Both the position numbers and the translations under genes were made by a program. DNA of 64,000 bases from Paracamarosporium sp. OC-R06-R3. Its lineage: Eukaryota; Ascomycota; Dothideomycetes; Pleosporales; Didymosphaeriaceae. Location of the stretch: NCBI GenBank assembly GCA_019828545.1, contig JACVRA010000175.1:408700-472699 (forward strand), read 5' to 3'. The stretch's first letter is position 1; each line of letters begins with the position of its first letter. The notes under the pieces are model-generated. The model had not been told where the DNA came from. It made no database searches and saw nothing but the letters and a program-made list of their open reading frames with translations. Below, in pieces: positions 10,707 through 24,819 of the stretch.

Positions 10707-12801
10707 GCAAGGAAACAAGGCGAAGCATTGCTTTGATACAAGACGAAACAAATACAACGTTTGACCGGACCTGGCAAATCAAGGATGACTTGAGCGTGTT
10801 GAAGACAAGAACTGCATATGCAACTAAAGGGACCCGGAGGGCCTTTCGATGCCGATCCCGAACGGACAACAGCGAGGGATAGTACAAGCGACGTCGTGCA
10901 CGAGACGTTTCGACACGTCATGGCCTTCGACTATGTTTGTACCTGCAATGTCTGAACCGTTACCAAGCTACAGCTCAGTAAGAGTTGAATGGTGGACGAT
11001 GCCAGACAGTAGTTACCTTCAAACGTACACTACGCAAGCGACGAGTCTTCTACGGGGGCATCGCATCCAATCAGCTCCCTTAAGCACTGGACAAAAAAAG
11101 GTCTATGAGTATAGGACATCATCAATACCGGCGTAACGATTTTCTTACTATAATGATACCCACACTTCGATATGCAGATATCCCTGCATCAATAACGACA
11201 TCGGGTCGCGGGACGATCTCGACATCTCTAATGAGGAGGATCTGGAATAAAAACTGTCGTAAAAGATTTGGATAGAAAGAGAGATTGGGAAAATTGGTAT
11301 TCAAGGAAACTGGCTTGCGGCAGCGAGCAGTGTAGCAATAGGAACAACGAGCAATGACTCATTAATACAGCTTGTACTAGTTCCATAATCTAAAGGAACG
11401 GTTACACGAAGTCATGTATGTCTAGCGTGGTGTTTTATGCTCTCTCAACGTTCGAAATTTCCATCGACAAACCTATCAACTCATCTTTCTCCACGAACAC
11501 CCTCCCATCAACCTGATGACCAGACTCCACCCTTTACCCACATACGAACTATCAATACCCCCTTCCGTCATCAAGCCCGTGCCCTCAAACCCCTAATATA
11601 CTTACCCGTCGCTCCCGTCGCCCAAACCCCGTCCGCGCTCCTAGCACAACGTGCACACCCGCACGTCGCCGTCTTACACACATATAGCGCACGTCCCTAC
11701 CACCACACACACCAGACCACGCGTCGCAACGCAGAACGCCTCACTGGCATGTCATCGTCGACTACCAGGCACGCATCCACGCATCCACGCATCCACTACA
11801 TACGCCGTACGCACCCGTACCACAATTCACACCGCACGCAACACGCCCCCATTCCCACCACGGCCTGCACCGCTCCGCGCCCAATCCAGCCTAGCCCGTC
11901 CATTCCCATCCAGCCCGTGACCCAAAAGGAAAACAAAGTTTCCCTACAAAGGGGCATGCCAGCCCTATAGCGCGTCCCCACATCTATAACAAGCCGCATT
12001 CGTAACGCGTATATCAGCGCACATAAGCACCACCATCGGCAGACAGCGTGCGTGCTGAGGGGAAAATACCCGGCGGGCACAGTTATTAGTCGTGGAGGAG
12101 CCGGTAGTTTGCAGGGCTACGCGTTGCGTTGGCGGGGTGCATTGCACATCGTTACTATCACATCATGATAATAACAGAGGACACATATAGGTAGTATACA
12201 CAGCGAAAGAAGATTAGCGCACGTATCCAGAAGCAAAAACACCCCCGTCATTCATTCGCTCGCCATGAACTATCCTACAGTATATGCACGTTGACGGCCC
12301 GTCAAGTAAGTCCCGCGCCACGACGACAAACAAACCAGACATTCATCCGTCGTCATTCATGTCTTTGTCTACCACCATGCCGCCGCCGCCGCCCTAGCAA
12401 AAAAGACCGAGAAATGCTATTCTACACGAAGTCGCAAGAAGTATGGCAGGTGCAAACCCCAACTGAATACTGAAGGAAGTTCCCTACCCCGTCCGCATCA
12501 TCGTGCATGTATAGTATAAATGGAAAGAAAAACACAAAGAGCAAAGCATCCCCCCGTACAACGCCATGCTTTTTCTCTTCCTCGCACCAGACAGACCCTC
12601 GCAAAAAGACCAAAGATTCTAGGTGCGGACACTCGAAAAGAGTGCTCTACACTTCGCAATGCAATAACTGAAAACCCGTAACCCCGTACGCACGCAAATG
12701 CAGTGAGTAGACATTACTAGTCAATTCATAGTCTTGACCGTTTACATGTATCCTGGGAGGCAGGACGATGGTATGTGCTTTGTGGTCGGCCACCTTGGCC
12801 C
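10707..12801. other. Convergent intergenic region, C-rich strand bias
   Basis: This space lies between the 3' ends of the rhodopsin-domain gene and NOT1. From about 11440 to 11940 the plus strand is strongly C/A-rich, which opens a 177-codon frame with low-complexity, His/Pro/Thr-rich translation; I regard it as non-coding. An 8-bp motif ACGCATCC is repeated three times in tandem at 11771-11794. The 3' end of NOT1 transcripts must fall in the right part. Confidence 0.5.
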
Positions 12802-15800
12802 CTACGCCAGCGGTCGGGGACTTTGCTGCGCATTTGTGAAGAGGGCGCTGAAGATGCGCTCAACCTGATGAGGTTGTTAGATTTGCGTGGAGTAACTCGA
12901 GGAGTAGGAAACGTACCTCTGGCGCAGCCTTGACGAACGGCAGGTCCCAGAAAGCGTAGGTGCGGTTCTTCAAAATCTCAAGGAGCGTGATGATAAGGCC
13001 CCATGGGTGCGGGCGGTGCACCAATAGTCGTTCCATGAAGACACGCGTGATTGTGTGCTTAACATCTTCGTTGTCTGGTGAACCGAAGAGATGCAGAAGC
13101 GCGCAGCTGAAATACTGCGTATGTGAGTTTGGCCAACGAAGTTGGTTGGCAATGGCGCTAATAAAGTGGAACTTAGCCTCCGGACGCAGTTCCCTGGCGA
13201 GCCTCTCAATCAATTTGGCCGCAGGGGCAGATCCATCAAAGATGGGGCCTTTAGCGCCTTGGAGAGCGAGCGCGCTGGTTCCGACATAAAGGGTGATGGC
13301 GTGGATCAGAGCTGGATCAGCCGTTGTGACATCTGCTTCAAACCCGGCAGGTTTCGGTTCGTCATAGTAGACAGCGTTGCAAATTTGTTCGATGTCTTGA
13401 GCTCGCGGCTCAGAGGACCGCAGGATCACGTCAACAAGGTCTTTGACGCCAGCCTGGCGAAGAATTTGATCGAGATCAGCGCGAATGGTGGGCGGCTGGC
13501 GGCTGTCGTCTAGGCGATCGACCTTTACTCCCGTTGTGAATGGATCGGGCATTTCCAGAATGTTGGAGGGATAGGCACTGACAATCAGATTGCGCAGCTG
13601 GGTGCAATGCATTGGGATGCTATTGCAGAAGCGGAAATGGTTTTCAGCCAGGAATTCGGGATAATCATGGTGGATGACGAGCAGCACGCGTAGCACGCCA
13701 CGGTAGAACGTCTGTGCCATGATAGTCTCGCCAGCGGGCCTGATCATTTCACCTGTGAAGACCAAGAGAGTCTCCATGAGCTGCGCGAACACATCCCATC
13801 CTTGAGAATGGCTATCTTCCAACATCGCAGGAACGAAAATCCGATGCGAAACTAGGGTCAGCCATGAAAATGCGAACCGCGGGAAGTGCGTTGGTTGAAG
13901 AATAAGGAATGCCTTCGCAACGGCAAGGAAGACGTCGCCCTTGAAACCAGCAAATACGTCTTCTTTGGCGGCATCGTTGAGTTCAAACAGAATTGAGGAG
14001 AACAGTCGGAAGAAGACCTTCTGACAGAACAGCTCACTCTCTCCGTGTGGGCCGGGGCTATCTCCACGTCCAAGATAATTGTTGAGAACAAGGATGACGA
14101 CCAACAAAATTTGATCGAGATACTTCGCTTTACTCTCCTTGACTGCTCCGTTTTGTTCCCCTTGGTATACGATCAGATCGACGATGAGTTTGGCAAGAGC
14201 GTCGACCTTGACTGTGGCGATGTCTGGATTGCCGTTGCCGAACGTAACAGACTGTTCATGTCCGTACGCAGCGACAGAAGCATCAATGCACGCTCTGAAG
14301 AACTCGATCGATTCCCGCGGACTCTTAATAACCTGCTGTACGTGCAACTGGTAGATGAAGGCGGCAATGGACTTTTTCGGTGTGTCGGGGTGCTGAAGGT
14401 GGACCCATTCATCGAACACATACTCCAACTGATCTTTTTGCCCGGTCGAAGGGGGCGTCAGCTCTTGTTCGGATATATCGATCCGCAACTTGGTGAGCAA
14501 GAGCTTTCCGATCTCCAAGCTCGGGTCCTCGGCTAGCCATTCGGTAAGTGCGTCGATCGAGAGGGCGAAGTCAGCACGCAGTGCACTCGGATGCTCATTG
14601 AGTAAGATTTCGTCCATGAGCACAGAAAGCATTTCCACGGCAGCAACGCGATGATCCTGGATAGCCTTTGCGAGTATCGTGTTCAACCGATGCATGTCCA
14701 TTAGTCCAACTTCCATAAGGGCGACCATGACTGTAGCATTGAAGATGCGATCATCGTCGTTAAGAGTGGCAAGCCACATGAGCACTTGTCGAGACGTCGA
14801 TACCGACATTTCGCATAAACTACCCAAGAGATGGGCCAAAGTCTCGATCTCCAGACGGCTCAGACTGTCCGAGAAGAGGTGGTTCGTAACCTGACCAGCA
14901 ATGCGGAAAGCCCAAGGCTCCTTATTGGGACCAGCAAATTGTATGCTCGCAACGAGCTGTTCGAAAGTATGATGGATCGGACTCGTTGCTTGCAATTCGC
15001 TTATGCGTTGTTCCGAGGCCTCTTTCACCAGACGCATCATGTCGCCAAGTAGATCTTCGACACCACGCCAGCCGCGTTCCAGTCCTGCAGACTCCATGTA
15101 GCCATTGATCTGTTGTGGTGGTGGCGGCGCATGAGCGGCCTGCAGACTCTGTAATCGGGGCTGCTGCTGGGCCGGCTGACGTGGCTCGGCCGGCGCAGCA
15201 GCAGGGGTAGGCAAATTCGCGACGGCGGCAAATTGATCTTGCAAAACATCAGGTAGCTGTCTTCCACTGTCTTGCGACACGTTGTTGACATGGGGCGCGC
15301 CGCGTGACTGCCTACCGAACTCTTCGTAGATGGCAAGCTGTTCTCGGTTGAGGCCTCCACTGGTTTGCTTATAAGGTTCTGGGATATAGAAGGCCCAAGG
15401 ACTAATGGCTGCATCTTTGAATGGCTCGTTTGTTCGCTGCTGGCGGTAGTCCTGGCGAGCCTGGATGGCTTCTTGTATCTGCTGGTCGATTTCGGTTCGC
15501 GAGGATACCTCGGCCGCTTGTTCCACAGTGTTGCAGACGAGATCCAAATTGTCGTTCACAAACATAACCACATGGCCCTCTGGTATAGCTTGCTCAGGCA
15601 AGTCTCGTGCCATGACACGGATGTTATTCTGGATGCTCATGCGCAAAGGTTCCTTGCACGTGACGAGAGCTAGAGCGCCAGACAATGACTTGACAACGGT
15701 GTAAGCTGCATTGCGCAATTTCTCCTCATCGGGCTCCAGAGCAAAATCTTTGCTGACGAGTTGAGACGTTGAGATTGCTGCGATAGTGACAGATCGTTCC

Positions 15801-18800
15801 ACGACAGGCGCAATAATCTCCTGTATAGCCTGCTGCACAGCAGTCTCAAATATCTTCTTGATAGTGTTGTGTGGCACGACGTTTGTGCTCGAAGGAGGGT
15901 ATTGGAGTTGGGGACGGAAATCTGGCAAAGCGGCCGTGATCGCTGCAGACGAGAACCGTTCGCTAGGACCACGAGCTCGCTGGAGACTCATCAAGCCCAA
16001 ATCTCCAAACGGCTCTAGCCCGTCAGGTGGTGGCATTTGGCCTAGATATTCTTCTTCAACCTGGGGTCTCATTCGAATGCATGTTGAAGGTTCAATCTCC
16101 TTCGGATCGATGTTGAGCCCTTTGCAGAGAACTTCAATCTCGAACTTCTGGTTGAGCTTTAACTCGGCATGCTCATACAGCTCTTTGAGCACACTCAATA
16201 TCTCCATGAGCCACGGGTTGGGTGGTTGGAAGATGACTGACTTGGCTGCCTGGGCGAGGACCTTGCATGTGAAAGGTATTACCAACAGCAGTCGATCCGT
16301 AGCAAAGCCTTCAATCAGCAAGTCTTTGAACGAGATGTTACGGAACTTGATGGGCTGGTTCCGCGCAATGGTGAGTGACCCAAGCCAACCTCCGAGGTTC
16401 TTAAGATGTCCGCGCTCCGTGGAACCCAGGGTTCCTTCGCTATTGAGCATGCTGATCACAACAACGTATGTCTCCCGTAGTACTTCAGCCCAGAGAATCC
16501 TGTCATCGAAAAGCTCCAACATGTCGAGGTAGAGTTGCTGGAAATTGGGTTGCATTTTGGCACGCTCTTCCACAAGGTAATTGGCAAACCACTGGTGATG
16601 TCTATCTTCTACAGCCCCAGTGAGATCTCTGATCTTATCTTGTAAATTCCGTTCGGACACGTTATTGAGAACAAACAACACACGGTCTTGAACCTCTTCA
16701 TCGGGGTCTTCGTACAGGTCCGGTCGGAGGGGAGGATCCACGTGAAGGCATGTGAACTTGGGTACAGCAGGATCAGCCTGGAGCTGTTCGCCTACATGGT
16801 TGCCGTTGGTCAAGCCTACGCCATTTTGACTGTCACCGTTCACCTCGCCAATTTGCGAGCGTACAACTTCTTCGGCCTTGGTATATATTTCTGTGCCCTG
16901 GAGACCTGGGATGTTGAGCAACTCTTCGCAATAATTGGGCCACTCGTGAAGGCGAGGTGAGTAGTGGATTAAAGCCTGAAGACCAAACTTGTACATTGAA
17001 TCGTCCGGACGATAGTCTTGAACGGCTTCAAGTACCATGGACAAGCCCACCCTAAGGGCCAGTCGCGATAGCAGGTTATAGTTAATAATACCACCAAACA
17101 GGACTGCGGTGGTCGCCAGAGCTTCCAGTGGATATTCGCCAAAGCAGTTGTATTCGTCGAAGAGCCCGTGAATCATGCAGGCGAAAAGGTCTTGCTCGGC
17201 CGGATCCCGGGATTCCTTGTACCTTTTCAAGACCGTTATGATCTCCCTAACATCACTCTCGCTGCTGTACATGTTCTTGAAATGCTCTTGCATTTTCTTG
17301 TCGGCCTCTTCTGGAAGTGCGTTACCATTCTGTCCATTCGCATCGATGATGTCGTCTACGCCCTCGCCATAGTTGATTAGGCGGGGATAGGCCTGAATGC
17401 AACCTCGCTGTAAAGCCATCAGATCTTCATCAGTGAGCCCACAGTCAGCTAGGAACCAAAGAATTGGATAGACGGTCTTGACGGGAAGTGGCAGGCTGTT
17501 CGACATGTGTCCGTCGTCGCGTGAACGTTGCATCTCTTCATTTGCTCTGGCGTTGAGGAAGTTCTGTAGGATTTGACGGAAGAGGACACCGGCTTGTTCG
17601 TAAGTCTGCTGTAACCAAGGTTCAATTTGGAACAACCCTTGCGCATGTGCTTGAGCTGCTAGGTCCAGGCTGATGTCAGTGTTGCTGCGAATCAATGCCT
17701 CTAGCCAGCCGTTCTGTTGAGCATGCTGGAGAATGACGTTGAGAGACATGTTTTCGTTGTTATATGCATCGTTGAAACGCCCTATAAGCCACTGTGGATC
17801 TTGTTGCCAAAGTCCGTATATGACAAACTCGTGCTTGGGCAGCTTCCTCCAGAAGTAAGGCTCGAAAAGCTGCTTGAGAGCCTGCTCCTGCAACGCACCC
17901 CAAGGCTTGGGTACAGCGGCCGCGGCGACAAGGAACTCCGCCGTGTGAGGGTTAATCACAGCGTCCGGGATGCCCAAAACTTGTGCGTCGGCATATGATT
18001 CCGATGAGCGGAATATCATTCCGAAGAGAGCTCTAGTAGCATCTAGCGAGACGTATGGGTGCTTGACAGCTTGCTCGGCGACCGCTTTGACCTCTGCGGA
18101 TCCGTTTTCAAAAGTCGCCAAAGAGTACGACTCGCGAAGTCGCGGAATTTGAGTCACATCAAGCTCATCTGGGGTGCACTCGAGGAAGCGGGAGAGGAAG
18201 CTCAGCTGCGTAAGTTCGTTTTGCCAGGCGCCGCCCCATAGCAACTGGATATCGAAAGCATCCGACTCTTGCGCGACCGGCAGAAGTGCGTGGTAGATTG
18301 TCAAGAATTGCGCTTTAGATACGCGTAGGTTCTCGCGGTCCAAGGCGTGGACAACCTCCTGCCAATCTATTCGCTGGCCCGTACGATGTTCTCGCAACGC
18401 CGTTACAAAGTTCTTTGCGTTGTACCCCGAAGACACAGCCAGGAAGACCAGTACATTCGCAACCTGCTGATAGCTAATATCGCGAGTCTCGGCGGAGGCA
18501 AGCGTTTCTTTGCACGACTCGACAGTCTCGGTGCCACGGGGACCAGCGCGTTGTATCAGCTTCACGAGCGGATTCTGCGAAGCGTTTGACAATTCCACCA
18601 GCTGCAATGCGGCTTCAACTTCCACAGGCATTGCGCTATGCAGGTTCTGGTATCGATACGTCAGAGCCGCGGTCAGCTTCACCACGCTCTCTTCGTTCCA
18701 GTCAGACGGTGGGTCTTGGAGAATGCGGTCGACCAGCGCGGCAAGGTATGTGGGCGTATCTGGAAGTTGAGAGGGGTCGGGTCGGGCGATAGCCATAAGA

Positions 18801-19840
18801 AGATCGTCGGTTATAGCGCCAAGAATGGCGTCGGCTAAGAACAGTCAGCATTGTTCACGCAGGTTCAGCATAATTACTAACCTCTTGCTCTCAGCTCAGA
18901 ATTGTTGCCCAACTTGCACGCCGCAGCGAGCATAGCCTGGGAGAATTTGTCGAGCTGGAAGTGAGATATGAAAGCGGAGAGGTCGAAATCCCGAAACAGA
19001 TCGCCTTCGGGTGAATTGAGCGACTCTGCAATCTTGAGAGCCTGTTCTGGATCTGTCCGTAGCTTCTGCATCTCCGTCACCAGTAGCTGGTAGTTGCCGT
19101 TCGGGTCTGTGCTGCGGCCGCCTATTGAGAAAATGTGCGCAGCATTGTTCTGCAACAGACGGCGGAAGTATTTGGAGAATACCTCCATACCGTGAGAGTC
19201 GATCAGCTATGGAGAGTCAGTATTGCGACGTAGAGCGAGGAAGAGGCGCTAGACGTACCTTCCGAATCTGCTCGGCCTGTGTCTCCCACTTGGCACGGTC
19301 CTTGTCGTCTTTCACGGGACCGAATTGGCTGAGCAACAGGAAGACCTGTGCAATGACGATGCGTGAAAGGTTTTGGTTGTGCGCCGACGCACTGGTGGGG
19401 TTGGCGGATGTGCTCGGTGAGCCCAGAGTGCTCGAGGTCGAAAGCGAAGGCGAGGCGCGCACAAGTCTAGGGGCCCCTCCGCCGCTGCTCGGCCCACCAC
19501 CTGCTGCGGCGGCGGCGGAGGCCAGTTGCGAGGGCTGCTGCGACGTTATTGTCCTCGATCGGGAGGACAGCAGCTGGCCGACCGGGGGCTGCTGTCCAGC
19601 GTGTGAAGGCGAGAAGGGCGACGAGGTCGACGACGCCGCCGACGATTTGCGGCTCCTAACTTGGCGCGCCGAGGAAGAGGGCAGCGATGGGAAGCCGGAG
19701 GTCGCTGGCGAGAAGGCTGGGCGCGAGCCGCTGGGCGAGGGCGTGTTGCGCTGGTCGTGGGTGATATTGGTGGAGATGGGGGTTAGGCGTGTGCTCTGGT
19801 GGTGTCTCGGAGGGCCCCAGGGTGGTTGCTGGCTGCTCAT
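12802..19840 (-). CDS. NOT1: CCR4-NOT transcription/mRNA-decay complex scaffold subunit Not1
   Basis: Four exons on the minus strand (19840-19259, 19206-18882, 18834-12917, 12864-12802) join in phase to 2,295 residues, close to fungal and animal Not1/CNOT1. The first about 150 residues are Ser/Ala/Pro/Gly-rich and probably disordered. HEAT-type helical repeats follow. Next comes the MIF4G-like Caf1-binding domain around residues 1030-1200 (LYLDMLELFDDRILWAEVLR). The domain that binds Caf40/CNOT9 follows around 1290-1400 (IAPVVERSVTIAAISTSQLV). The C-terminal NOT-module superhelix runs from about 1890 to the end. The protein holds the Ccr4/Caf1 deadenylases and the Not2/Not5 module together in cytoplasmic mRNA decay and in nuclear transcription control. 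The terminal exon adds only 20 residues (VERIFSALF...), which match the expected C-terminal helix, so the apparent stop at 12860 lies in an intron. Confidence 0.97.
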
Positions 19841-21099
19841 CTAGATGGCGTTTCCATGAGCAGCGCGTGGGCGGCCAGCAGGGAGATGGGTCGAGTATGG
19901 GGGATGTTGGAGAGATATCTTGGGTGCGTCGCGAATGTCCCGCCAAAGCGGCCGAACGAAGCTTGCTTGGCAGCCCAGGCGACCTAGACGAACTGCGACG
20001 CGCACCGGGCTGGGAGCGGCAGAAACTGTGTCAAGGCAGTGATGGGCTTATCCTCTGGCAAGCGGCTCTTCACAACTGAGCAAGATCTCTTTCTACGTGT
20101 ACGTGAAGCGTGGTGGATGCAGTGCGGTTGAAGGTGTTACCTCTTCGGCAGCAGTGATTGCTCCGAAGCACGTGCCTGCTCCCAACGAACCAACCTACGA
20201 TGGCTGCGGCTGCGAGAGCACGTGCTGGTCGTTCACAGCTGTCCAAGTCACGATTCTCGTTAGACACACCGCCTTGGTATTGCTCTGCATACCTTGGTAC
20301 TGTCCAGTTTCAGGAACTAGATAGATGGTAGAAGCTTCGAACGACCGCTATGTCGACTGATCCGTTTGCAGTGTCCGACAAAACACCTCGCAATCAGCCT
20401 TTGCCACAGATGTGCCTAAGGGAGTCACATCAAGACGGTTAGTGGCATTCAGACAACGCACGTTAGACTTTCTCTGTAATCGCAACGTTCAAGGCCTAGG
20501 GTTGACCTCCCCATGAGCGGCGACAGGGTACCGACACGGGAGAGACTGCATCTACCCACCCTATGATCATCACCACATTATGTTTGCCATAAATACCAAT
20601 GACATTACAGAAGAAGACCAACTCCTTTACATTATTATTCATTCCATTGCAAACGCCTAGTAAGTGTGTTTTTGATAGCATACCTGGGTAGTCCACTCAA
20701 TAGGCAGACGACGACTAGCACGGAAGAGCCATTTAACCCGACGACAGGCTCACCGAGCTATTTCGAGTAATGCAGCAGCGCTAGAACTGTAGGCTACCGC
20801 CGCAGAATGCAGGACTCGACGAGGGGGGCGTTCAGCTGAGCTGGCGGTTATCCGGTAAGCGACGCGGACGCGCTGGCGACGTTGCATAGCAACGGACGTG
20901 GTAAACACGGTCCTCCGCAATTGCATCGGGCACCCACCCCCGTATCCCTGCCCCGCCGCCTCACAGCTCACGAGCTCACCACGCAGTCCTAGTTCTAAGA
21001 GATATATTTTACTCTTGCATTTTGTGCGGTTCTTCGCTGTACCCACATCGCATTCGCTGTCGCCGACACCGCTCGCTCCTCGTCATAAACAACGGCGCC
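19841..21099. promoter_or_regulatory. Divergent upstream region of NOT1 and the F-BAR gene
   Basis: These 1.26 kb separate two divergently transcribed housekeeping genes and must contain both promoters and 5' UTRs. Pyrimidine-rich tracts lie just upstream of 21100. No gene is supported in it. Confidence 0.55.
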
Positions 21100-24000
21100 A
21101 TGCTTGCGCCCGCGGCGGCAGAGCCGCCCTCTGTTACGCTCTCGTGTAAGCCCATATATCTCTGGACAAGAGCACGCAGCTAATGAACGGCAGTTGCCAA
21201 CAACTTCTGGGGCAAAGATGACGCCGGCGTCTCTCCCATGCTCGAGCGCATGCACAATGCTAAAGTTACCTCCGACGAGCTCAAGTCGTTTTATGCCGCG
21301 CGCGGCGCCATCGAGGAAGAATACTCTCGCAAGCTCTTGAACTTAGCACGGAAGCCTCTTGGGTCCTCAGAAGCCGGCACACTGCGCATGTCGTTCGACG
21401 TGATAAAGAGCGAGGTAGAGTCGATGGGCAAGGCGCACCAGAGCGTCGCGCAGCAGATGAAGACTGAGTTGGAAGAACCGCTCGCTGCATTTGCTGGAGG
21501 AATGAAGGAGCGACGGAAAATCGTGCAGAACGGAATTGAGAAGCTGCTCAAGATGAAGATGCAACAGACGTCCACCGTGAACAAGGCACGCGACCGGTAC
21601 GAGAACGACTGCCTTAAGATCAAGGGCTTTCTTGCACAAGCACACATGGTCATGGGTCAGGAAGAGCGGAAGAACAAGGCGAAGCTGGAGAAGACACAGA
21701 TACAGCTCTCGGATACGGAGCGAGACTATGAGGCTGCTGTCAAGATCCTCGAGGAGACTACCGGTCGATGGAACAGAGACTGGAAAGGAGCCTGTGATGT
21801 GAGCGATATTCGAGTGTACACAAGGCTCAGCACTAACGAGCACAGAAATTCCAAGATCTGGAAGAAGAGCGCATTGACTACACCAAGAGCAGCCTCTGGA
21901 ACTTTGCTAACATTGCTTCTACCGTATGTGTGAGCGACGATGCCTCATGCGAAAAGATTAGACTATCGCTCGAGGACTGCGATGTTGAAAAGGATATCAC
22001 CGGGTTCATCAAAGACAGTGGAACAGGTCAAGAGATACCGGACCCACCTAAATTCATCAACTTCGCTCGAGGTGATGCCGATACAGCCTCGCAGACCTCC
22101 GAGGACGAGAACTTCTCAGTTGCTCAGTTTGCAAGGACTATGAACCCAGCGTACCGAGCATCTTCACCGCAGCCTTCTGTCTTTGAATCGCATCACGATC
22201 CGAACAACCCGCTTGCCCGCGAGATGGGTCTTGGAAAGGACACCAAGCCAATTCCACAGGACCAAATCAACGTCGCACCACCGCAAGCGCAGCCAACCCG
22301 ACCAACCCCAACATCGAGAGCCTCGCATCATTCTACACATTCAGCTAGGGCACCACAACCGGACCCTCGGTTGATTCAAGCCCAGCAACAGGCGCACCAG
22401 CAGTATCAGCAGAGCAAAATCCCTCATAACGACTATCCACAAGACGGGATGACGCAGTTTTGCAGAATCGGAGCGCCTTCAGAGCATGGCACAATTCCAA
22501 GCCCTGTTCGTCCCTCGAGCAGAGACTCCCAAAGTGACTATTCGAACCCTACTTCGTTCTCAAGCATCGAACCGCCAAGTGGATCTGCATCTCCTGGAAA
22601 ACCAATGTCCATGTCCCCACAACCACCAGAGGAAGCGCCGGTGCAGAAGAAGAAGAACTTCTTCCAAAAAAGTCCTTTTGCACGAAGGCAGAGCAAGCCT
22701 GATATTCAACCCCCAGCTTCCATCACACCGAGCAGTCGGAACACCTGGGGTCCCGCGTCTAGAACAACAAACAACGAGAATGTTAGTCCCACCCGACCAC
22801 CGGCTGGTAGCGGTCGAGGAAGGATTTTGAAGGATGCCCCAACTCCTAGCCCCGAGCCCGTAGATCCCAGAGCAAACTTCCAACTCAACATTGGCAGCAA
22901 TGTCTTCGATGTAGCGTCCCCAGATGGTAAAAAGGAACAGAAGCCAGTGGAGCCTCAGGAAGAGTTGGATCCCATTGCTCAGGCGCTTGCCGAGCTTAAG
23001 GGTGTCACAAAACAGTCTTCTCTACGCGTGTCTGCGGATCGCTATCACGGCCTTGCCACACCACAGCCGCCGGCCACACCTGCCATAGGGGCCAACCTCC
23101 CTGGGGGAGCTCCTACACCACTAGCAAATGTCACTGTGAATGCTGCCAAACGAGGCACGCCACCGCCGTCGTATGATACACCGCCAGTGTCTCGACTCGG
23201 TGCTCCGAAGCCAGCACACACAGCAAGGCAAATGCAAAAGACTACAGAGATGTATGTCCAGCAGAAAGCCAGCGTCTTCAACACCGGCTCATCGTCTCGT
23301 CCGCCTACCCGTGGCACCGTCGCCCAGGAGGCACCACGAGCAGCATCGCCCGCCCCTCGCGCTGCAAGCCCTCAACCAAGCATGTACCGCGGCCAGCAAC
23401 AAACGCAGGCTTCCCCTGCCGCCTATCGTGCAGCCTCGCCCAACCCTTACGCAGGCGGTCGACCTCGCGCCCAAACAGCCTCTCATACCCAAGCCCCTCA
23501 GGCCCAGGCTCCAAACCCCTACGGAAACCCCACAGGACGAGCTTCCTTCTCCGCTCGAGGCGGTGGCTCCCCCGCCATGCCACGCGCAGCATCTCCCCAG
23601 CCACCGCAACCCGCGTATGCACAAAGTCGTCCAGGCTCACGCGCTGCACCCGCACAGTCCTCGCCACGTGCTGCACCCGCACAACCCTCGCCACGCGCTG
23701 CACCTGCACAACCCTCACCGCGCCCTGCACCTGCACAGTCCTCGCCACAGCCTGCCTACGCCAGTACGAGGCCATCCTCCGCCAGTACAAGGCCAGCTTC
23801 GCGAGCAGCGCCTAGCTCGAGGGCTGCCAGTCCACAGCCTCAATTCCGTCAAAGCTACGATCGACCGTCTAGTTCGAAGGGAAGCGACATGGCATTGCAA
23901 CTTGCGCCTGGGCCCGGCAGCGAGCGTGGCGAAGGCAGCGTATACGGCGGAAGTGTGAGGGGACGCAATGGCGGCGGACAGAGACCACAGAGCTCGTACT

Positions 24001-24344
24001 ATGGCGGTGGAGCGTCTGACCTCCACCACAGCGCGAGCCAGATGAGTAGCCGTGTGCGAAGCAGGAGTGTGGCGGAGCCGAGGCAGTATACGAGGGATGG
24101 ACGCATGATTTTACATTACTGTGAGTACTCTCCCTATCTTCTGAATACGTGACAACGAGGCTAATCAACAATAGCGAGGGCAATGTACATGTATGCCGCG
24201 CAGATCCCCGAGGAACTCACCTTCGCGAAGGGCGACATTCTCGCCGTGCTGAGATTGCAAGATGACGGCTGGTGGGAGGCTGAAGTCGTGGGTAAGGACG
24301 GCCGACGCGGTCTCGTGCCGAGCAACTATCTCCAGAACTGCTAG
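21100..24344 (+). CDS. F-BAR and SH3 domain cytokinesis protein (Cdc15/Imp2/Hof1 family)
   Basis: Four exons (21100-21145, 21194-21798, 21846-24120, 24175-24344) join in phase to 1,031 residues. The first intron sits just before SFANNFWGKDDAGVSPMLERM, the classic start of the F-BAR helical domain, which spans about residues 16-265 and bends membranes as a dimer. A long Pro/Ala/Ser/Gln-rich disordered region follows with many SP/TP sites. It includes a 9-residue repeat (R-A-A-P-A-Q-x-S-P) encoded by a 27-bp DNA repeat. The last exon encodes a complete SH3 domain (residues about 975-1031) with the ELTFAKGD, GWWEAEV and PSNYL landmarks. In yeasts such proteins link the plasma membrane to the contractile ring and septum synthesis. 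Which paralogue this is (Cdc15 or Imp2) cannot be decided from the sequence alone. Confidence 0.95.
23640..23747 (+). repeat. 27-bp coding tandem repeat, four units
   Basis: Four 27-bp units (23640-23666, -23693, -23720, -23747) differ by a few third-position and single-base changes. Each encodes R-A/P-A-P-A-Q-S/P-S-P in the disordered linker of the F-BAR protein. The repeat keeps the frame, so copy-number change would lengthen or shorten the linker by 9 residues. Confidence 0.9.
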
Positions 24345-24819
24345 AAGCAACCCTGCAGGTGGCGGTCGGTTCGTTGAGTAGTATGCGTATGATTTAGCAC
24401 GAGATGATGAGGTTGTTTGCGTTGTTGTTATTGTTGTCGTTAGGATACCTTGTTGCAATTTGTACGCATGCATGGTGTTTCGGGGTGGGTTTGGATGGGT
24501 GTTTGGTGTGCTTGGGACTCGATTCGATTCGATCACTCGCTTCTTTTCTTCTGCTTCTTCTTCTTCTCTCTTTAGTCACGCGTTATGGCGACATGGCATG
24601 TAGTATGTGTGGTTTTGAACGTCTTACCATAATTAAATTGTTATTGCTTTACCCTTTTGTTGTATCGGAGTGCTATCGCTTTTCATCATGCACGGAAGTG
24701 TACCGCGGAATGAATACTCAACGGATTACGCAAGCGCACGGAGTCAATTTTCAGATGGTTCCTACGTATATAAAACCCCCTCTCTTCCTCGCTTCCGTTC
24801 TTCTTCTTCACACTTTCCC
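24345..24819. other. 3' flank of the F-BAR gene
   Basis: No gene is seen. The segment includes T-rich and CTT-rich tracts (around 24540-24580) and leads into the repeat array. Confidence 0.5.

Noticed and set aside
11437..11970. 177-codon plus-strand open frame
   Set aside because: The translation is low-complexity His/Pro/Thr/Arg from a C-rich strand. It has no domain and no splice context, and it lies in a convergent 3' region.
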